Source: Streptomyces spinosus
Lineage (GTDB): Bacteria > Actinomycetota > Actinomycetes > Streptomycetales > Streptomycetaceae
Assembly: GCF_020400655.1 (NCBI RefSeq)
Contig: NZ_JAINRC010000024.1
Span: 1 to 64,000, forward strand
Length of the DNA: 64,000 bases
Direction: 5' to 3'
In this document: piece by piece, positions 1-8,208 of the stretch
Layout of the letters: each line of letters starts with the position of its first letter
Position numbering within the stretch: position 1 is the first letter of the stretch
Program-made: the position numbers and the translations under genes
The notes under the pieces: model-generated
What the model was told of the DNA's origin: nothing
Database searches by the model: none
The model's input: only the letters and a program-made list of their open reading frames with translations

Positions 1-813
1 GCCGACCACTACGACGCGGTCGTCGGCCTCGGCGGCGGCAAGATCATCGACTGCGCCAAGTTCGCCGCGGCGCGCGTCGGCCTGCCCCTGGTCGCCGTAC
101 CGACGAACCTCGCGCACGACGGCCTGTGCTCACCGGTCGCCACCCTCGACAACGACGCGGGCCGCGGCTCCTACGGCGTCCCCAACCCGATCGCGGCCGT
201 CATCGACCTGGACGTGATCCGTGAGGCCCCGGCCCGCTTCGTGCGCGCCGGCATCGGTGACGCCATCTCCAACATCAACGCGGTCGCGGACTGGGAGCTG
301 GCCAACCGGATCAACGGCGAGCAGATCGACGGCCTGGCCGCCGCCATGGCCCGGCAGGCCGGTGAGGCGGTGCTCCGGCACCCCGGCGGCATCGGGGACA
401 ACACGTTCCTCCAGGTGCTCGCCGAGGCGCTGGTCCTCACCGGTGTCGCCATGTCCATCTCCGGTGACTCCCGGCCCGCCTCGGGCTCCTGCCACGAGAT
501 CAACCACGCCTTCGACCTGCTCTACCCCAAGCGCGCCGCGGCCCACGGCGAGCAGTGCGGCCTCGGTGCCGCCTTCGCGATGTACCTGCGCGGCGCCCAC
601 GAGGAGTCGGCGTACATGGCCGAGGTGCTGCGCCGCCACGGGCTCCCGGTGCTGCCGGAGGAGCTCGGTTTCACGGTGGACGAGTTCGTCCGCGCGGTGG
701 AGTTCGCGCCCGAGACCCGGCCCGGCCGCTACACGATCCTCGAACACCTCCAGCTCAAGACGAACCAGATCAAGGACATCTACGCCGACTATGTCAAGGC
801 CATCGGTAGCTGA
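1..813 (+). CDS. sn-glycerol-1-phosphate dehydrogenase-like iron-containing alcohol dehydrogenase (5' truncated by window)
   Basis: The reading frame is open from the first base, so the N-terminus lies outside the window. The visible part resembles the G1PDH/AraM branch of the iron-containing alcohol dehydrogenases, which reduce dihydroxyacetone phosphate with NAD(P)H. Seen: the glycine-rich nucleotide turn (GLGGGKIID), a VPTNLAHDG segment, GIGDAISN with a likely metal Asp, and two likely metal histidines in SCHEINHAFD and AAAHGEQCG. The next gene, a CDP-alcohol phosphotransferase, overlaps by 23 bp, so the product probably feeds an activated polyol-phosphate pathway for a surface polymer. 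The actual substrate and stereochemistry cannot be read from sequence. Confident in family, not in substrate. Confidence 0.8.
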   Translation, partial: ADHYDAVVGLGGGKIIDCAKFAAARVGLPLVAVPTNLAHDGLCSPVATLDNDAGRGSYGVPNPIAAVIDLDVIREAPARFVRAGIGDAISNINAVADWELANRINGEQIDGLAAAMARQAGEAVLRHPGGIGDNTFLQVLAEALVLTGVAMSISGDSRPASGSCHEINHAFDLLYPKRAAAHGEQCGLGAAFAMYLRGAHEESAYMAEVLRRHGLPVLPEELGFTVDEFVRAVEFAPETRPGRYTILEHLQLKTNQIKDIYADYVKAIGS

Positions 814-1570
814 ACTCCGTCCGGTCGTCCACCCCGCGGGGGTGAAGGACCGGCGCAGCGGTGAGCACTGGGCGGGACGCCTCTACATGCGTGAGGTGTC
901 CCTGCGCGTCGACCGCTACCTGGTGAACACCAGGGTCACGCCCAACCAGCTCACGTACCTGATGACCGTCTGCGGTGTGCTCGCGGCCCCGGCCCTGCTG
1001 GTGCCGGGGATCGCGGGAGCCGTGCTCGGCGTGGTCGCCACCCAGCTCTACCTGCTGCTGGACTGCGTCGACGGCGAGATCGCCCGCTGGAGGAAGCAGT
1101 ACTCGCTCGGCGGGGTCTACCTCGACCGCGTCGGCGCCTACCTCACCGACGCGGCCGTCCTGGTCGGCCTCGGCCTGCGCGCCGCCGACCTGTGGGGCAC
1201 CGGCCGGATCGACTGGCTGTGGGCCTTCCTCGGCACCCTCGCCGCGCTCGGCGCCATCCTGATCAAGGCCGAGACCGACCTGGTCGGCGTGGCCCGGCAC
1301 CAGACCGGCAGGCCCCCGGTGCAGGAGGCCGCCTCGGAGCCGCGCTCCTCCGGCATGGCGCTGGCCCGCCGGGCCGCCTCGGCGCTGAAGTTCCACCGGC
1401 TGATCCTCGGCATCGAGGCGTCGCTGCTCATCGTCGTCCTCGCGATCGCCGACCAGGCCCGCGGCGACCTGTTCTTCACCCGCCTCGGTACGGCCGTCCT
1501 CGCCGGCATCGCCCTGCTCCAGACGCTGCTGCACCTGGTGTCCATCCTCGCCTCCAGCAGGCTGAAGTGA
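791..1570 (+). CDS. CDP-alcohol phosphatidyltransferase family protein
   Basis: Predicted 259-aa membrane enzyme that transfers a phospho-alcohol from a CDP-alcohol to an acceptor. ATG at 791 lies inside the end of the upstream dehydrogenase gene, implying translational coupling. The CDP-OH-P signature starts at D91: D91, D94-G95, A98-R99, G108 and D112 fit the family pattern. The position of the fourth, normally conserved Asp (116) is Ala, with an Asp four residues later at 120. Several hydrophobic segments follow. The next gene starts at 1567 (GTGA overlap). Together with the neighbouring GT2 and TagGH-like exporter this suggests assembly of a polyol-phosphate-containing glycopolymer or lipid; that role is inferred. 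Confidence 0.85.
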   Translation: MSRPSVAELRPVVHPAGVKDRRSGEHWAGRLYMREVSLRVDRYLVNTRVTPNQLTYLMTVCGVLAAPALLVPGIAGAVLGVVATQLYLLLDCVDGEIARWRKQYSLGGVYLDRVGAYLTDAAVLVGLGLRAADLWGTGRIDWLWAFLGTLAALGAILIKAETDLVGVARHQTGRPPVQEAASEPRSSGMALARRAASALKFHRLILGIEASLLIVVLAIADQARGDLFFTRLGTAVLAGIALLQTLLHLVSILASSRLK

Positions 1571-2451
1571 GCGCGCCCATGAAGGTCGGCGCCGTCATCA
1601 TCACCATGGGCAACCGGCCCGAGGAGCTGCGGGCCCTGCTGGACTCCGTCGCCAAGCAGGACGGCGACCCGGTCCAGGTGGTCGTCGTCGGCAACGGCTC
1701 ACCCGTCCCGGACGTGCCCGAGGGTGTGCGGACCGTCGAGCTGCCCGAGAACCTCGGCATCCCCGGCGGGCGCAACGTCGGCATAGAGGCCTTCGGGCCC
1801 GGCGGTCGTGATGTCGACATACTGCTCTTCCTCGACGACGACGGCCTGCTCGCCCGCCACGACACCGCCGAGCTGTGCCGCGAGGCCTTCGCGGCCGACC
1901 CGGAACTGGGCATCATCAGCTTCCGCATCGCCGACCCCGGCACCGGCGAGACCCAGCGCCGGCACGTGCCCCGGCTGCGCGCCTCCGACCCGATGCGCTC
2001 CTCCCGGGTCACCACCTTCCTCGGCGGCGCCAACGCCGTCCGCACCCGCGTCTTCGCGGAGGTCGGCGGGCTGCCGGAGGCGTTCTTCTACGCGCACGAG
2101 GAAACCGACCTGGCATGGCGGGCCCTCGACGCGGGCTGGATGATCGACTACCGGTCCGACATGGTGCTGTACCACCCCACGACCGCGCCGTCGCGGCACG
2201 CGGTCTACCACCGCATGGTCGCCCGCAACCGCGTCTGGCTCGCCCGACGCAACCTCCCGGCCCTGCTGGTCCCGGTCTACCTCGGCGTCTGGCTGCTGCT
2301 CACGCTGCTCCGCCGCCCCTCGCGGCCGGCCCTGAAGGCATGGTTCGGCGGCTTCCGGGAAGGCTGGACCACGCCCTGCGGTCCCCGCCGGCCGATGCGC
2401 TGGCGTACGGTGTGGCGACTCACCCGGCTGGGCCGTCCGCCGGTCATCTGA
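1567..2451 (+). CDS. glycosyltransferase family 2
   Basis: A 294-aa GT-A fold glycosyltransferase that would move a sugar from a nucleotide-sugar donor to the polymer or lipid made by this locus. Seen: N-terminal VGAVIITMGNRPEEL, an Asp triplet (residues 90-92, FLDDDG) in the metal/nucleotide position, the acceptor-side FLGGANAVRT, and HEETDLAWRA typical of rhamnosyl/galactosyl-type GT2 proteins. The C-terminus has a hydrophobic helix (LLVPVYLGVWLLL) and a basic tail, suggesting membrane association. GTG at 1567 overlaps the previous stop; ATG at 1579 is the alternative start. Donor and acceptor are unknown. Confidence 0.88.
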   Translation: MSAPMKVGAVIITMGNRPEELRALLDSVAKQDGDPVQVVVVGNGSPVPDVPEGVRTVELPENLGIPGGRNVGIEAFGPGGRDVDILLFLDDDGLLARHDTAELCREAFAADPELGIISFRIADPGTGETQRRHVPRLRASDPMRSSRVTTFLGGANAVRTRVFAEVGGLPEAFFYAHEETDLAWRALDAGWMIDYRSDMVLYHPTTAPSRHAVYHRMVARNRVWLARRNLPALLVPVYLGVWLLLTLLRRPSRPALKAWFGGFREGWTTPCGPRRPMRWRTVWRLTRLGRPPVI

Positions 2452-2540
2452 CAAGCTCGTCCCTGGGGGCCCGGGCGCCCGCGGACGGGCGCACGGGACG
2501 ACGAACCCGCACGCGAATCCGAAGACGAAAGTATCCACCT

Positions 2541-3470
2541 GTGAGTGAGACCACGCACGACGGCACGGTCGCCGTGACCGAGGCCGCGCCGCCCGACGAG
2601 GGGCTGACGGCGGCCCAGCTCGCCGCCAAGTACGGGCTCGCCGTGAGCGGCGCCCGGCCCTCGCTCGTGGAGTACGTCCGTCAGCTCTGGGGGCGCCGCC
2701 ACTTCATCCTCGCCTTCTCCCAGGCGAAGCTGACCGCGCAGTACAGCCAGGCCAAGCTCGGCCAGCTCTGGCAGGTGGCCACGCCGCTGCTGAACGCGGC
2801 CGTGTACTTCTTCATCTTCGGGCTGATCCTGCACGCCAGCCGCGGCATGTCCCGGGACGTGTACATCCCGTTCCTGGTCACCGGCGTGTTCGTGTTCACC
2901 TTCACGCAGAGTTCGGTGATGTCGGGCGTCCGCGCGATCTCCGGCAACCTCGGCCTGGTGCGCGCCCTGCACTTCCCGCGCGCGTCGCTGCCCGTCTCCT
3001 TCTCGCTCCAGCAGCTCCAGCAGCTGCTGTTCTCGATGATCGTGCTGTTCCTGGTGGCGATCGGCTTCGGCAGCTATCCGGACATGTCCTGGCTGCTGAT
3101 CGTGCCGGTCCTCGCCCTGCAGTTCCTCTTCAACACCGGGCTCGCCCTGATCATGGCCCGTGCGGGCGCCAAGACCCCGGACCTGGCCCAGCTCATGCCG
3201 TTCGTGATGCGGACGTGGATGTACGCCTCCGGCGTGATGTTCTCCATCCCGATCATGCTGGACGACAAGCCGCGCTGGATCGCGACGGTGCTGCAGTGGA
3301 ACCCGGCCGCCATCTACATGGACCTGATGCGCTTCGCCCTGATCGACGGCTACGGTTCCGAGAACCTGCCCGACCACGTGTGGGCGGTGGCCGGCGGCTG
3401 GGCCGTGCTCTTCGCCGTGGGCGGCTTCGTGTACTTCTGGAAGGCGGAGGAGCGGTACGGCCGTGGCTGA
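2541..3470 (+). CDS. ABC-2 type polysaccharide/polyol-phosphate export permease (TagG-like)
   Basis: A 309-aa integral membrane protein of the ABC-2 family that exports lipid-linked glycopolymers. A soluble N-terminal stretch of about 60 residues is followed by an amphipathic region (QLWGRRHFILAFSQAKLTAQ) and about six membrane helices, the usual TagG/Wzm layout. GTG at 2541 is chosen because the preceding frame is non-coding in composition. It overlaps the ATPase gene by 8 bp, so the two form a transporter. The 89-bp gap after the glycosyltransferase may carry a weak promoter but I see no clear one. Confidence 0.9.
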   Translation: MSETTHDGTVAVTEAAPPDEGLTAAQLAAKYGLAVSGARPSLVEYVRQLWGRRHFILAFSQAKLTAQYSQAKLGQLWQVATPLLNAAVYFFIFGLILHASRGMSRDVYIPFLVTGVFVFTFTQSSVMSGVRAISGNLGLVRALHFPRASLPVSFSLQQLQQLLFSMIVLFLVAIGFGSYPDMSWLLIVPVLALQFLFNTGLALIMARAGAKTPDLAQLMPFVMRTWMYASGVMFSIPIMLDDKPRWIATVLQWNPAAIYMDLMRFALIDGYGSENLPDHVWAVAGGWAVLFAVGGFVYFWKAEERYGRG

Positions 3471-4251
3471 ACAGAACACCGGGGACCGCCGTCCGACGGT
3501 CATCGCGGACGACCTGCACATCGTCTACCGGGTCAACGGCGCCAAGACCGGCAAGGGCAGCGCCACCGCGGCCCTGAGCAGGATCCTCAGGCGCCGCTCC
3601 GACGACGCGGCGCGCGGGGTGCGCAAGGTGCACGCGGTGCGCGGTGTGTCCTTCGTCGCCTACCGCGGCGAGGCCATCGGCCTGATCGGTTCCAACGGCT
3701 CCGGCAAGTCGACGCTGCTGCGGGCCATCGCCGGTCTGCTGCCCGCGGAGAAGGGCAAGGTCTACACCGACGGCCAGCCGTCCCTGCTGGGCGTGAACGC
3801 GGCCCTGATGAACGACCTCACGGGCGAGCGGAACGTCATCCTGGGCGGGCTCGCCATGGGCATGTCCCGGGAGCAGATCAAGGAGCGCTACCAGGACATC
3901 GTCGACTTCTCGGGGATCAACGAGAAGGGCGACTTCATCACCCTGCCGATGCGCACGTACTCCTCCGGCATGGCGGCGCGCCTGCGCTTCTCCATCGCCG
4001 CCGCCAAGGACCACGACGTCCTCATGATCGACGAGGCGCTGGCCACCGGCGACCGCAAGTTCCAGAAGCGCTCCGAGGAGCGCATCCGGGAACTGCGCAA
4101 GGAGGCCGGCACGGTGTTCCTGGTCAGCCACAACAACAAGTCCATCCGTGACACCTGCAACCGGGTGCTGTGGCTGGAGCGCGGTGAGCTGCGCATGGAC
4201 GGCCCGACCGAAGAGGTCCTCAAGGAGTACGAGAAGTTCACGGGCAAGTGA
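3463..4251 (+). CDS. ABC transporter ATP-binding protein (TagH-like)
   Basis: The 262-aa nucleotide-binding subunit that powers the upstream permease. Seen: Walker A GSNGSGKST at residues 76-84, the ABC signature YSSGMAARLRF, and Walker B (DVLMIDEAL) followed by the switch His in FLVSHNN. The first about 55 residues contain a basic insertion (RILRRRSDDAARGVRK), as in TagH/Wzt proteins. There is no long C-terminal carbohydrate-binding domain, so glycan recognition by Wzt-type domains is unlikely. Starts at GTG 3463, overlapping the permease stop. A strong hairpin terminator lies directly downstream. Confidence 0.92.
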   Translation: MAEQNTGDRRPTVIADDLHIVYRVNGAKTGKGSATAALSRILRRRSDDAARGVRKVHAVRGVSFVAYRGEAIGLIGSNGSGKSTLLRAIAGLLPAEKGKVYTDGQPSLLGVNAALMNDLTGERNVILGGLAMGMSREQIKERYQDIVDFSGINEKGDFITLPMRTYSSGMAARLRFSIAAAKDHDVLMIDEALATGDRKFQKRSEERIRELRKEAGTVFLVSHNNKSIRDTCNRVLWLERGELRMDGPTEEVLKEYEKFTGK

Positions 4252-4263
4252 CCCGTTTCGGCC

Positions 4264-4297
4264 AGGGCCCCGCCGGGACGCGTCCGGGCGGGGCCCT
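4264..4297 (+). terminator. Rho-independent-type hairpin terminator
   Basis: Perfect 10-bp stem: GGGCCCCGCC at 4265-4274 pairs with GGCGGGGCCC at 4287-4296, flanked by an A-T pair and with a partly paired loop. It sits 13 bp after the ABC ATPase stop codon and ends the surface-polymer transcription unit before the hopanoid operon. Confidence 0.85.
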
Positions 4298-4301
4298 TCC
4301 G

Positions 4302-4550
4302 TCTGCAAAGGAAACGTCAACTCCGTCTGCTGTTAGGAATCTTGAAGGCAATCGGTGTGTTGTTGTGATGTGCAGGACACCCTGCCGCGCCGCGCCGCGT
4401 TGTACAACGTAAGCTGTACCGGCGTCGGAAACCGGCAAGTGGGGCGATAATGCGCGCCCTCCTGCGGTGGGCACGCCTGCGCGGAGCGGGGCGGCGTGTC
4501 CGAAATAGTGTGTATCGGATCGGCAGTGTAGAACGGGAGATGTGACGGCA
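4302..4550 (+). promoter_or_regulatory. upstream region of the hopanoid operon
   Basis: About 250 bp with lower GC than its surroundings and no credible gene, between the terminator and the hopanoid genes. It contains a perfect 10-bp palindrome GTTGTACAAC (4399-4408) and a GATAAT hexamer (4446-4451) that could be a -10 element, although no good -35 stands 17 bp upstream. A purine-rich GGGAG motif near 4534 precedes the short leader ORF. The promoter of hpnC must be here; its exact position is inferred. Confidence 0.45.
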
Positions 4551-4616
4551 ATGGCTACGGAAACTCCCCTGCTCAGCGGAGCATGTGCCGTCCACGCCCC
4601 GGGCAGCGCCCGATGA
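4551..4616 (+). CDS. possible 21-aa leader peptide coupled to hpnC
   Basis: ATG at 4551 with a GGGAG ribosome-binding motif about 12 bases upstream opens a 21-codon frame (MATETPLLSGACAVHAPGSAR) whose TGA overlaps the ATG of hpnC at 4613 as ATGA. The arrangement would let terminating ribosomes reinitiate on hpnC. The peptide resembles nothing I know and has no obvious run of rare or regulatory codons. It could equally be an accident of a short frame in the 5' leader. Confidence 0.35.
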   Translation: MATETPLLSGACAVHAPGSAR

Positions 4617-5509
4617 CGGCCACCGCCGAGGCGCCCGACCTGGAACGCGCCACCCTGGACAAGGCCGCGAGCGAGAACTTCCCGGTGGCCCCCTTCTTCC
4701 TGCCCCGGGCCTGGCGCGCCGACCTCATGGCCGTCTACGGATTCGCCCGTCTGGTGGACGACATCGGCGACGGCGACCTCGCCCCCGGCGGCGCCGACGC
4801 CCGGCTGCTCGGCGTGTCGCCCGCCGAGGCCGCCGACCGCCTGGTCCTCCTCGACGCCTTCGAGGCCGACCTGCGCCGCGTCTTCGACGGCACCCCGCGC
4901 CACCCGCTGCTGCGCCGCCTGCAGCCCACGGTCCGCCGCCACGGCCTCACCCCGGAACCGTTCCTCGGGCTGATCGCCGCCAACCGCCAGGACCAGCTCG
5001 TCACCCGCTACGAGACCTACGACGACCTCCTCGCCTACTGCGAACTCTCCGCCAATCCGGTCGGCCGCCTCGTCCTCGCCGTCACCGGCACCTCCACCCC
5101 CGAGCGGATCCGGCTGTCCGACGCCATCTGCACGGCGCTCCAGATCGTCGAGCACCTCCAGGACGTCGCCGAGGACCTCGGCCGCGACCGCATCTATCTG
5201 CCCGCCGAGGACATGAAGCGTTTCCATGTCCAGGAAGCGGACCTCGCCGCGAAAATCACGGGCGCATCGGTGCGCGCCCTGGTTGCATACGAAGCACAAC
5301 GCGCCCGCGATCTGCTGAATGAAGGCGCCCCCCTGGTGGGTAGCGTCCACGGCAGGCTCAAGCTGCTGCTCGCAGGGTTCGTGGCGGGAGGAAGGGCGGC
5401 GATCAGGGCGATCGCCGCCGCCGAATACGACGTACTTCCCGGCCCGCCCCGACCCGGCAAGGTCCAGTTGCTGCGCGAGGCGGGCGTGATCCTGCGAGGA
5501 GAGGGGTGA
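4613..5509 (+). CDS. hpnC: hydroxysqualene synthase HpnC
   Basis: Second enzyme of the HpnCDE route to squalene; it converts presqualene diphosphate to hydroxysqualene. Member of the trans-isoprenyl diphosphate synthase/squalene-phytoene synthase family. Seen: first Asp-rich motif LVDDIGDGD (D49, D50, D53) and the second region VEHLQDVAEDLGRDRIYLP, with the family's ENFPVAPFFLP near the N-terminus. The ATG at 4613 gives 298 aa and follows the coupled leader; ATG at 4583 would add 10 residues without resemblance to the family. It overlaps hpnD by 4 bases (GTGA). First core gene of the hopanoid operon. Confidence 0.93.
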   Translation: MTATAEAPDLERATLDKAASENFPVAPFFLPRAWRADLMAVYGFARLVDDIGDGDLAPGGADARLLGVSPAEAADRLVLLDAFEADLRRVFDGTPRHPLLRRLQPTVRRHGLTPEPFLGLIAANRQDQLVTRYETYDDLLAYCELSANPVGRLVLAVTGTSTPERIRLSDAICTALQIVEHLQDVAEDLGRDRIYLPAEDMKRFHVQEADLAAKITGASVRALVAYEAQRARDLLNEGAPLVGSVHGRLKLLLAGFVAGGRAAIRAIAAAEYDVLPGPPRPGKVQLLREAGVILRGEG

Positions 5510-6468
5510 TCCGGACCGTGGATTCTCCGCCGCACGTGTCCGCACCGGTACTCGCCGCCTACAGCTACTGCGAGGTCGTCACCGGGCAGCAGGCCCGTAA
5601 CTTCGCCTACGGCATCCGGCTGCTGCCGACGGCCAAGCGCCGCGCCATGTCGGCGCTGTACGCGTTCTCCCGGCGCGTGGACGACATCGGCGACGGTGAG
5701 CTGGCCGGCGAGGTCAAGCTGGCGCGGCTGGAGGACACCCGGGCGCTGCTCACCCGGATCCGCGAGGGCGAGGTCGAGGAGGACGACACCGACCCGGTGG
5801 CCGTCGCCCTCAGTCACGCCGCGCGCGCCTTCCCGATCCCGCTCGGCGGCCTGGACGAGCTGATCGACGGCGTCCAGATGGACGTGCGCGGGGAGACCTA
5901 CGAGACCTGGGACGACCTCAAGGTCTACTGCCGCTGTGTCGCCGGTGCCATCGGCCGCCTCTCGCTCGGCGTGTTCGGCACCGAACAGGGCGCGCGCGGC
6001 GCCGAGCGCGCGTCCGAGTACGCCGACACGCTGGGCCTCGCCCTGCAGCTCACCAACATCCTGCGCGACGTCCGCGAGGACGCGGCCGGCGGCCGTACCT
6101 ACCTGCCCGCCGACGACCTGGCCAAGTTCGGCTGCTCGGCCGGGTTCGACGGGCCGACCCCGCCGGAGGGCTCCGACTTCGCGGGCCTCGTGCACTTCGA
6201 AGTGCGGCGCGCCCGTGCCCTGTTCGCCGAGGGCTACCGGCTGCTGCCCATGCTCGACCGCCGCAGCGGCGCGTGCGTGGCCGCGATGGCCGGCATCTAC
6301 CGCCGGCTGCTGGACCGCATCGAGCGCGACCCGGAGGCCGTCCTGCGCGGCCGGGTCTCGCTGCCCGGACACGAGAAGGCCTACGTCGCCGTGCGCGGCC
6401 TGTCCGGGCTCGACACCCGGCACGTGACCCGCCATGTCTCCCGGCGCTCCGTCCGGAGGCGCGCCTGA
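5506..6468 (+). CDS. hpnD: presqualene diphosphate synthase HpnD
   Basis: Condenses two farnesyl diphosphates to presqualene diphosphate, the first committed step to squalene. 320 aa, squalene/phytoene synthase family. Seen: YSYCEVVTGQQARNFAYGIR near the start, first Asp-rich motif RRVDDIGDGE (D59, D60, D63) and second motif LTNILRDVREDAAGGRTYLP. GTG at 5506 overlaps the hpnC stop and has a GGAGAGG ribosome-binding stretch just before it. Paralogous to HpnC, and the pair is always found together with hpnE. The following 85-aa ORF begins at the stop codon (TGATG). Confidence 0.95.
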   Translation: MIRTVDSPPHVSAPVLAAYSYCEVVTGQQARNFAYGIRLLPTAKRRAMSALYAFSRRVDDIGDGELAGEVKLARLEDTRALLTRIREGEVEEDDTDPVAVALSHAARAFPIPLGGLDELIDGVQMDVRGETYETWDDLKVYCRCVAGAIGRLSLGVFGTEQGARGAERASEYADTLGLALQLTNILRDVREDAAGGRTYLPADDLAKFGCSAGFDGPTPPEGSDFAGLVHFEVRRARALFAEGYRLLPMLDRRSGACVAAMAGIYRRLLDRIERDPEAVLRGRVSLPGHEKAYVAVRGLSGLDTRHVTRHVSRRSVRRRA

Positions 6469-6725
6469 TGCAGCGCACCGCGGCAGAGCCGGCCGAACCG
6501 GACGGCATGCGACAGGCAACCCTCCTCCTCGGCGTGGCGTCCCTGACTGCGACGGCCGGGCGTGCACCGTTCATCCATCAGGCGCGCGCCCCGAAGGGGC
6601 GCGCGGCTGTGTCCGGCATGCGGCTGCCGCCGCGTGGGCACGACCGGCCACGACGTAGCCGCAGCCGAAAGGCGGCCCTCAACGGCCCCGCCCGCGGAGC
6701 GCACGCACGGAAGGACGCACGATGA
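6468..6725 (+). CDS. small ORF between hpnD and hpnE (DUF6380-like)
   Basis: 85 codons starting with ATG 6468, which overlaps the hpnD stop (TGATG), and ending in a TGA that overlaps the hpnE ATG (ATGA). A canonical GGAGG (6455-6459) lies 8 bases before the ATG. The centre, LLLGVASLTATAGRAPF, resembles what I recall of the Streptomyces DUF6380 family; the C-terminal half is Arg/Lys-rich and low in complexity (HDRPRRSRSRKAAL). No membrane segment. Function unknown. It may be a real small protein or mainly a device that keeps ribosomes translating between hpnD and hpnE. Confidence 0.5.
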   Translation: MQRTAAEPAEPDGMRQATLLLGVASLTATAGRAPFIHQARAPKGRAAVSGMRLPPRGHDRPRRSRSRKAALNGPARGAHARKDAR

Positions 6726-8149
6726 GTGACGGCGCACCCCCCGCACCGGCGCGGCCCGGCACGTCGGGCACGGCGGGCCGCAGCGCGGTCGTGGTCGGCG
6801 GCGGCCTCGCCGGGACCACCGCGGCGCTCGCCCTCGCCGACGCGGGTGTCCGGGTCACCCTGCTCGAAGGCAGGCCCCGGCTGGGCGGCCTCGCCTTCTC
6901 CTTCCAGCGCGGCGAACTGACCGTCGACAACGGCCAGCACGTGTACCTGCGCTGCTGCACCGCCTACCGCTGGTTCCTCGAACGGATCGAGGGCGCGGCG
7001 CTGGCACCGCTGCAGGACCGTCTGGACGTGCCCGTCGTCGACGTCGCCAAGCCCGAGGGGCGGCGGCTCGGCAGGCTGCGGCGCGACCCGCTGCCCGTCC
7101 CCCTCCACCTGGGGCGCAGCCTGGCCGCCTATCCGCACCTCTCGCTCGCCGAGCGCGCGGCCGTCGGGCGTGCCGCGCTCGCGCTGAAGGGACTCGACCT
7201 CGCCGATCCGGCCCTGGACACCCAGGACTTCGGCAGCTGGCTGGCCGCGCACGGTCAGTCGGCGCGCGCCGTCGAGGCCCTGTGGGACCTGGTCGGGGTC
7301 GCCACCCTCAACGCGGTCGCGGGCGACGCCTCGCTGGGGCTCGCCGCGATGGTGTTCAAGACCGGTCTGCTCTCCGACCCGGGCGCGGCCGACATCGGCT
7401 GGGCCCACGTCCCGCTGGGCGAACTGCACGACCGGCTGGCCCGCAAGGCGCTCGACTCCGCGGGCGTGCGTACCGAGGTCCGTACACGCGTCACCTCCGT
7501 CTCCCTCAACGAGAACGGGACGTGGAGCGTTCAGGTTCCCGGCGAGAACATCGAAACCGACGCGGTCGTCCTCGCCGTACCCCAGCGCGAGGCCCACGAC
7601 CTGCTGCCGCCCGGCGCCCTCGACGCACCCGAGCGGCTGCTCGAGATCGGCACCGCGCCGATCCTCAACATCCACGTGGTGTACGACCGCGAGGTGCTCG
7701 CGCGGCCCTTCTTCGCCGCCCTCGGCACGCCCGTGCAGTGGGTGTTCGACCGGACCCACGCCTCCGGGCTGCGCACGGGACAGTACCTGGCGCTGTCCCA
7801 GTCGGCCGCGCAGGACGACATCGACACCCCGGTCGCCGGACTCCGCGAGCGCTACCTGCCCGAGCTGGAACGGCTGATCCCGGGTACGCGCGCGGCCGAG
7901 GTGCTGGACTTCTTCGTGACCCGGGAGCGCACGGCGACGTTCGCCCCCACCCCCGGCGTCGGGCGGCTGCGGCCCGGCGCCCGCACCAATGCCCCCGGCC
8001 TGTACCTGGCCGGAGCGTGGACCGCCACCGGGTGGCCCGCGACCATGGAGAGTGCGGTCCGCAGTGGAGTGAGCGCGGCCGACGCCGCGCTCGGCGCCCT
8101 GGGCCGGCCCCGCCCGCGCCACCTCTTCGCGTTCGAGGAGGCGGCCTGA
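6722..8149 (+). CDS. hpnE: hydroxysqualene dehydroxylase HpnE
   Basis: FAD-dependent oxidoreductase that reduces hydroxysqualene to squalene, completing the HpnCDE pathway. 475 aa, amine-oxidase/phytoene-desaturase fold. Seen: dinucleotide-binding VVVGGGLAGTTAAL (glycines at about 26-31), the LLEGRPRLGG segment after beta-2, and the C-terminal FAD motif GLYLAGAWTATGWPATMESAVRSG. Product identity is fixed by its place after hpnC and hpnD. The start ATG overlaps the stop of the 85-aa ORF; the stop overlaps a possible ATG of the next gene (8149). Confidence 0.94.
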   Translation: MSDGAPPAPARPGTSGTAGRSAVVVGGGLAGTTAALALADAGVRVTLLEGRPRLGGLAFSFQRGELTVDNGQHVYLRCCTAYRWFLERIEGAALAPLQDRLDVPVVDVAKPEGRRLGRLRRDPLPVPLHLGRSLAAYPHLSLAERAAVGRAALALKGLDLADPALDTQDFGSWLAAHGQSARAVEALWDLVGVATLNAVAGDASLGLAAMVFKTGLLSDPGAADIGWAHVPLGELHDRLARKALDSAGVRTEVRTRVTSVSLNENGTWSVQVPGENIETDAVVLAVPQREAHDLLPPGALDAPERLLEIGTAPILNIHVVYDREVLARPFFAALGTPVQWVFDRTHASGLRTGQYLALSQSAAQDDIDTPVAGLRERYLPELERLIPGTRAAEVLDFFVTRERTATFAPTPGVGRLRPGARTNAPGLYLAGAWTATGWPATMESAVRSGVSAADAALGALGRPRPRHLFAFEEAA

Positions 8150-8208
8150 TGTCCCGTCGGCAGGCGGCCGGCCCCCGCACCCCCGGTACCGCAACAAGAG
8201 GAGAGACT

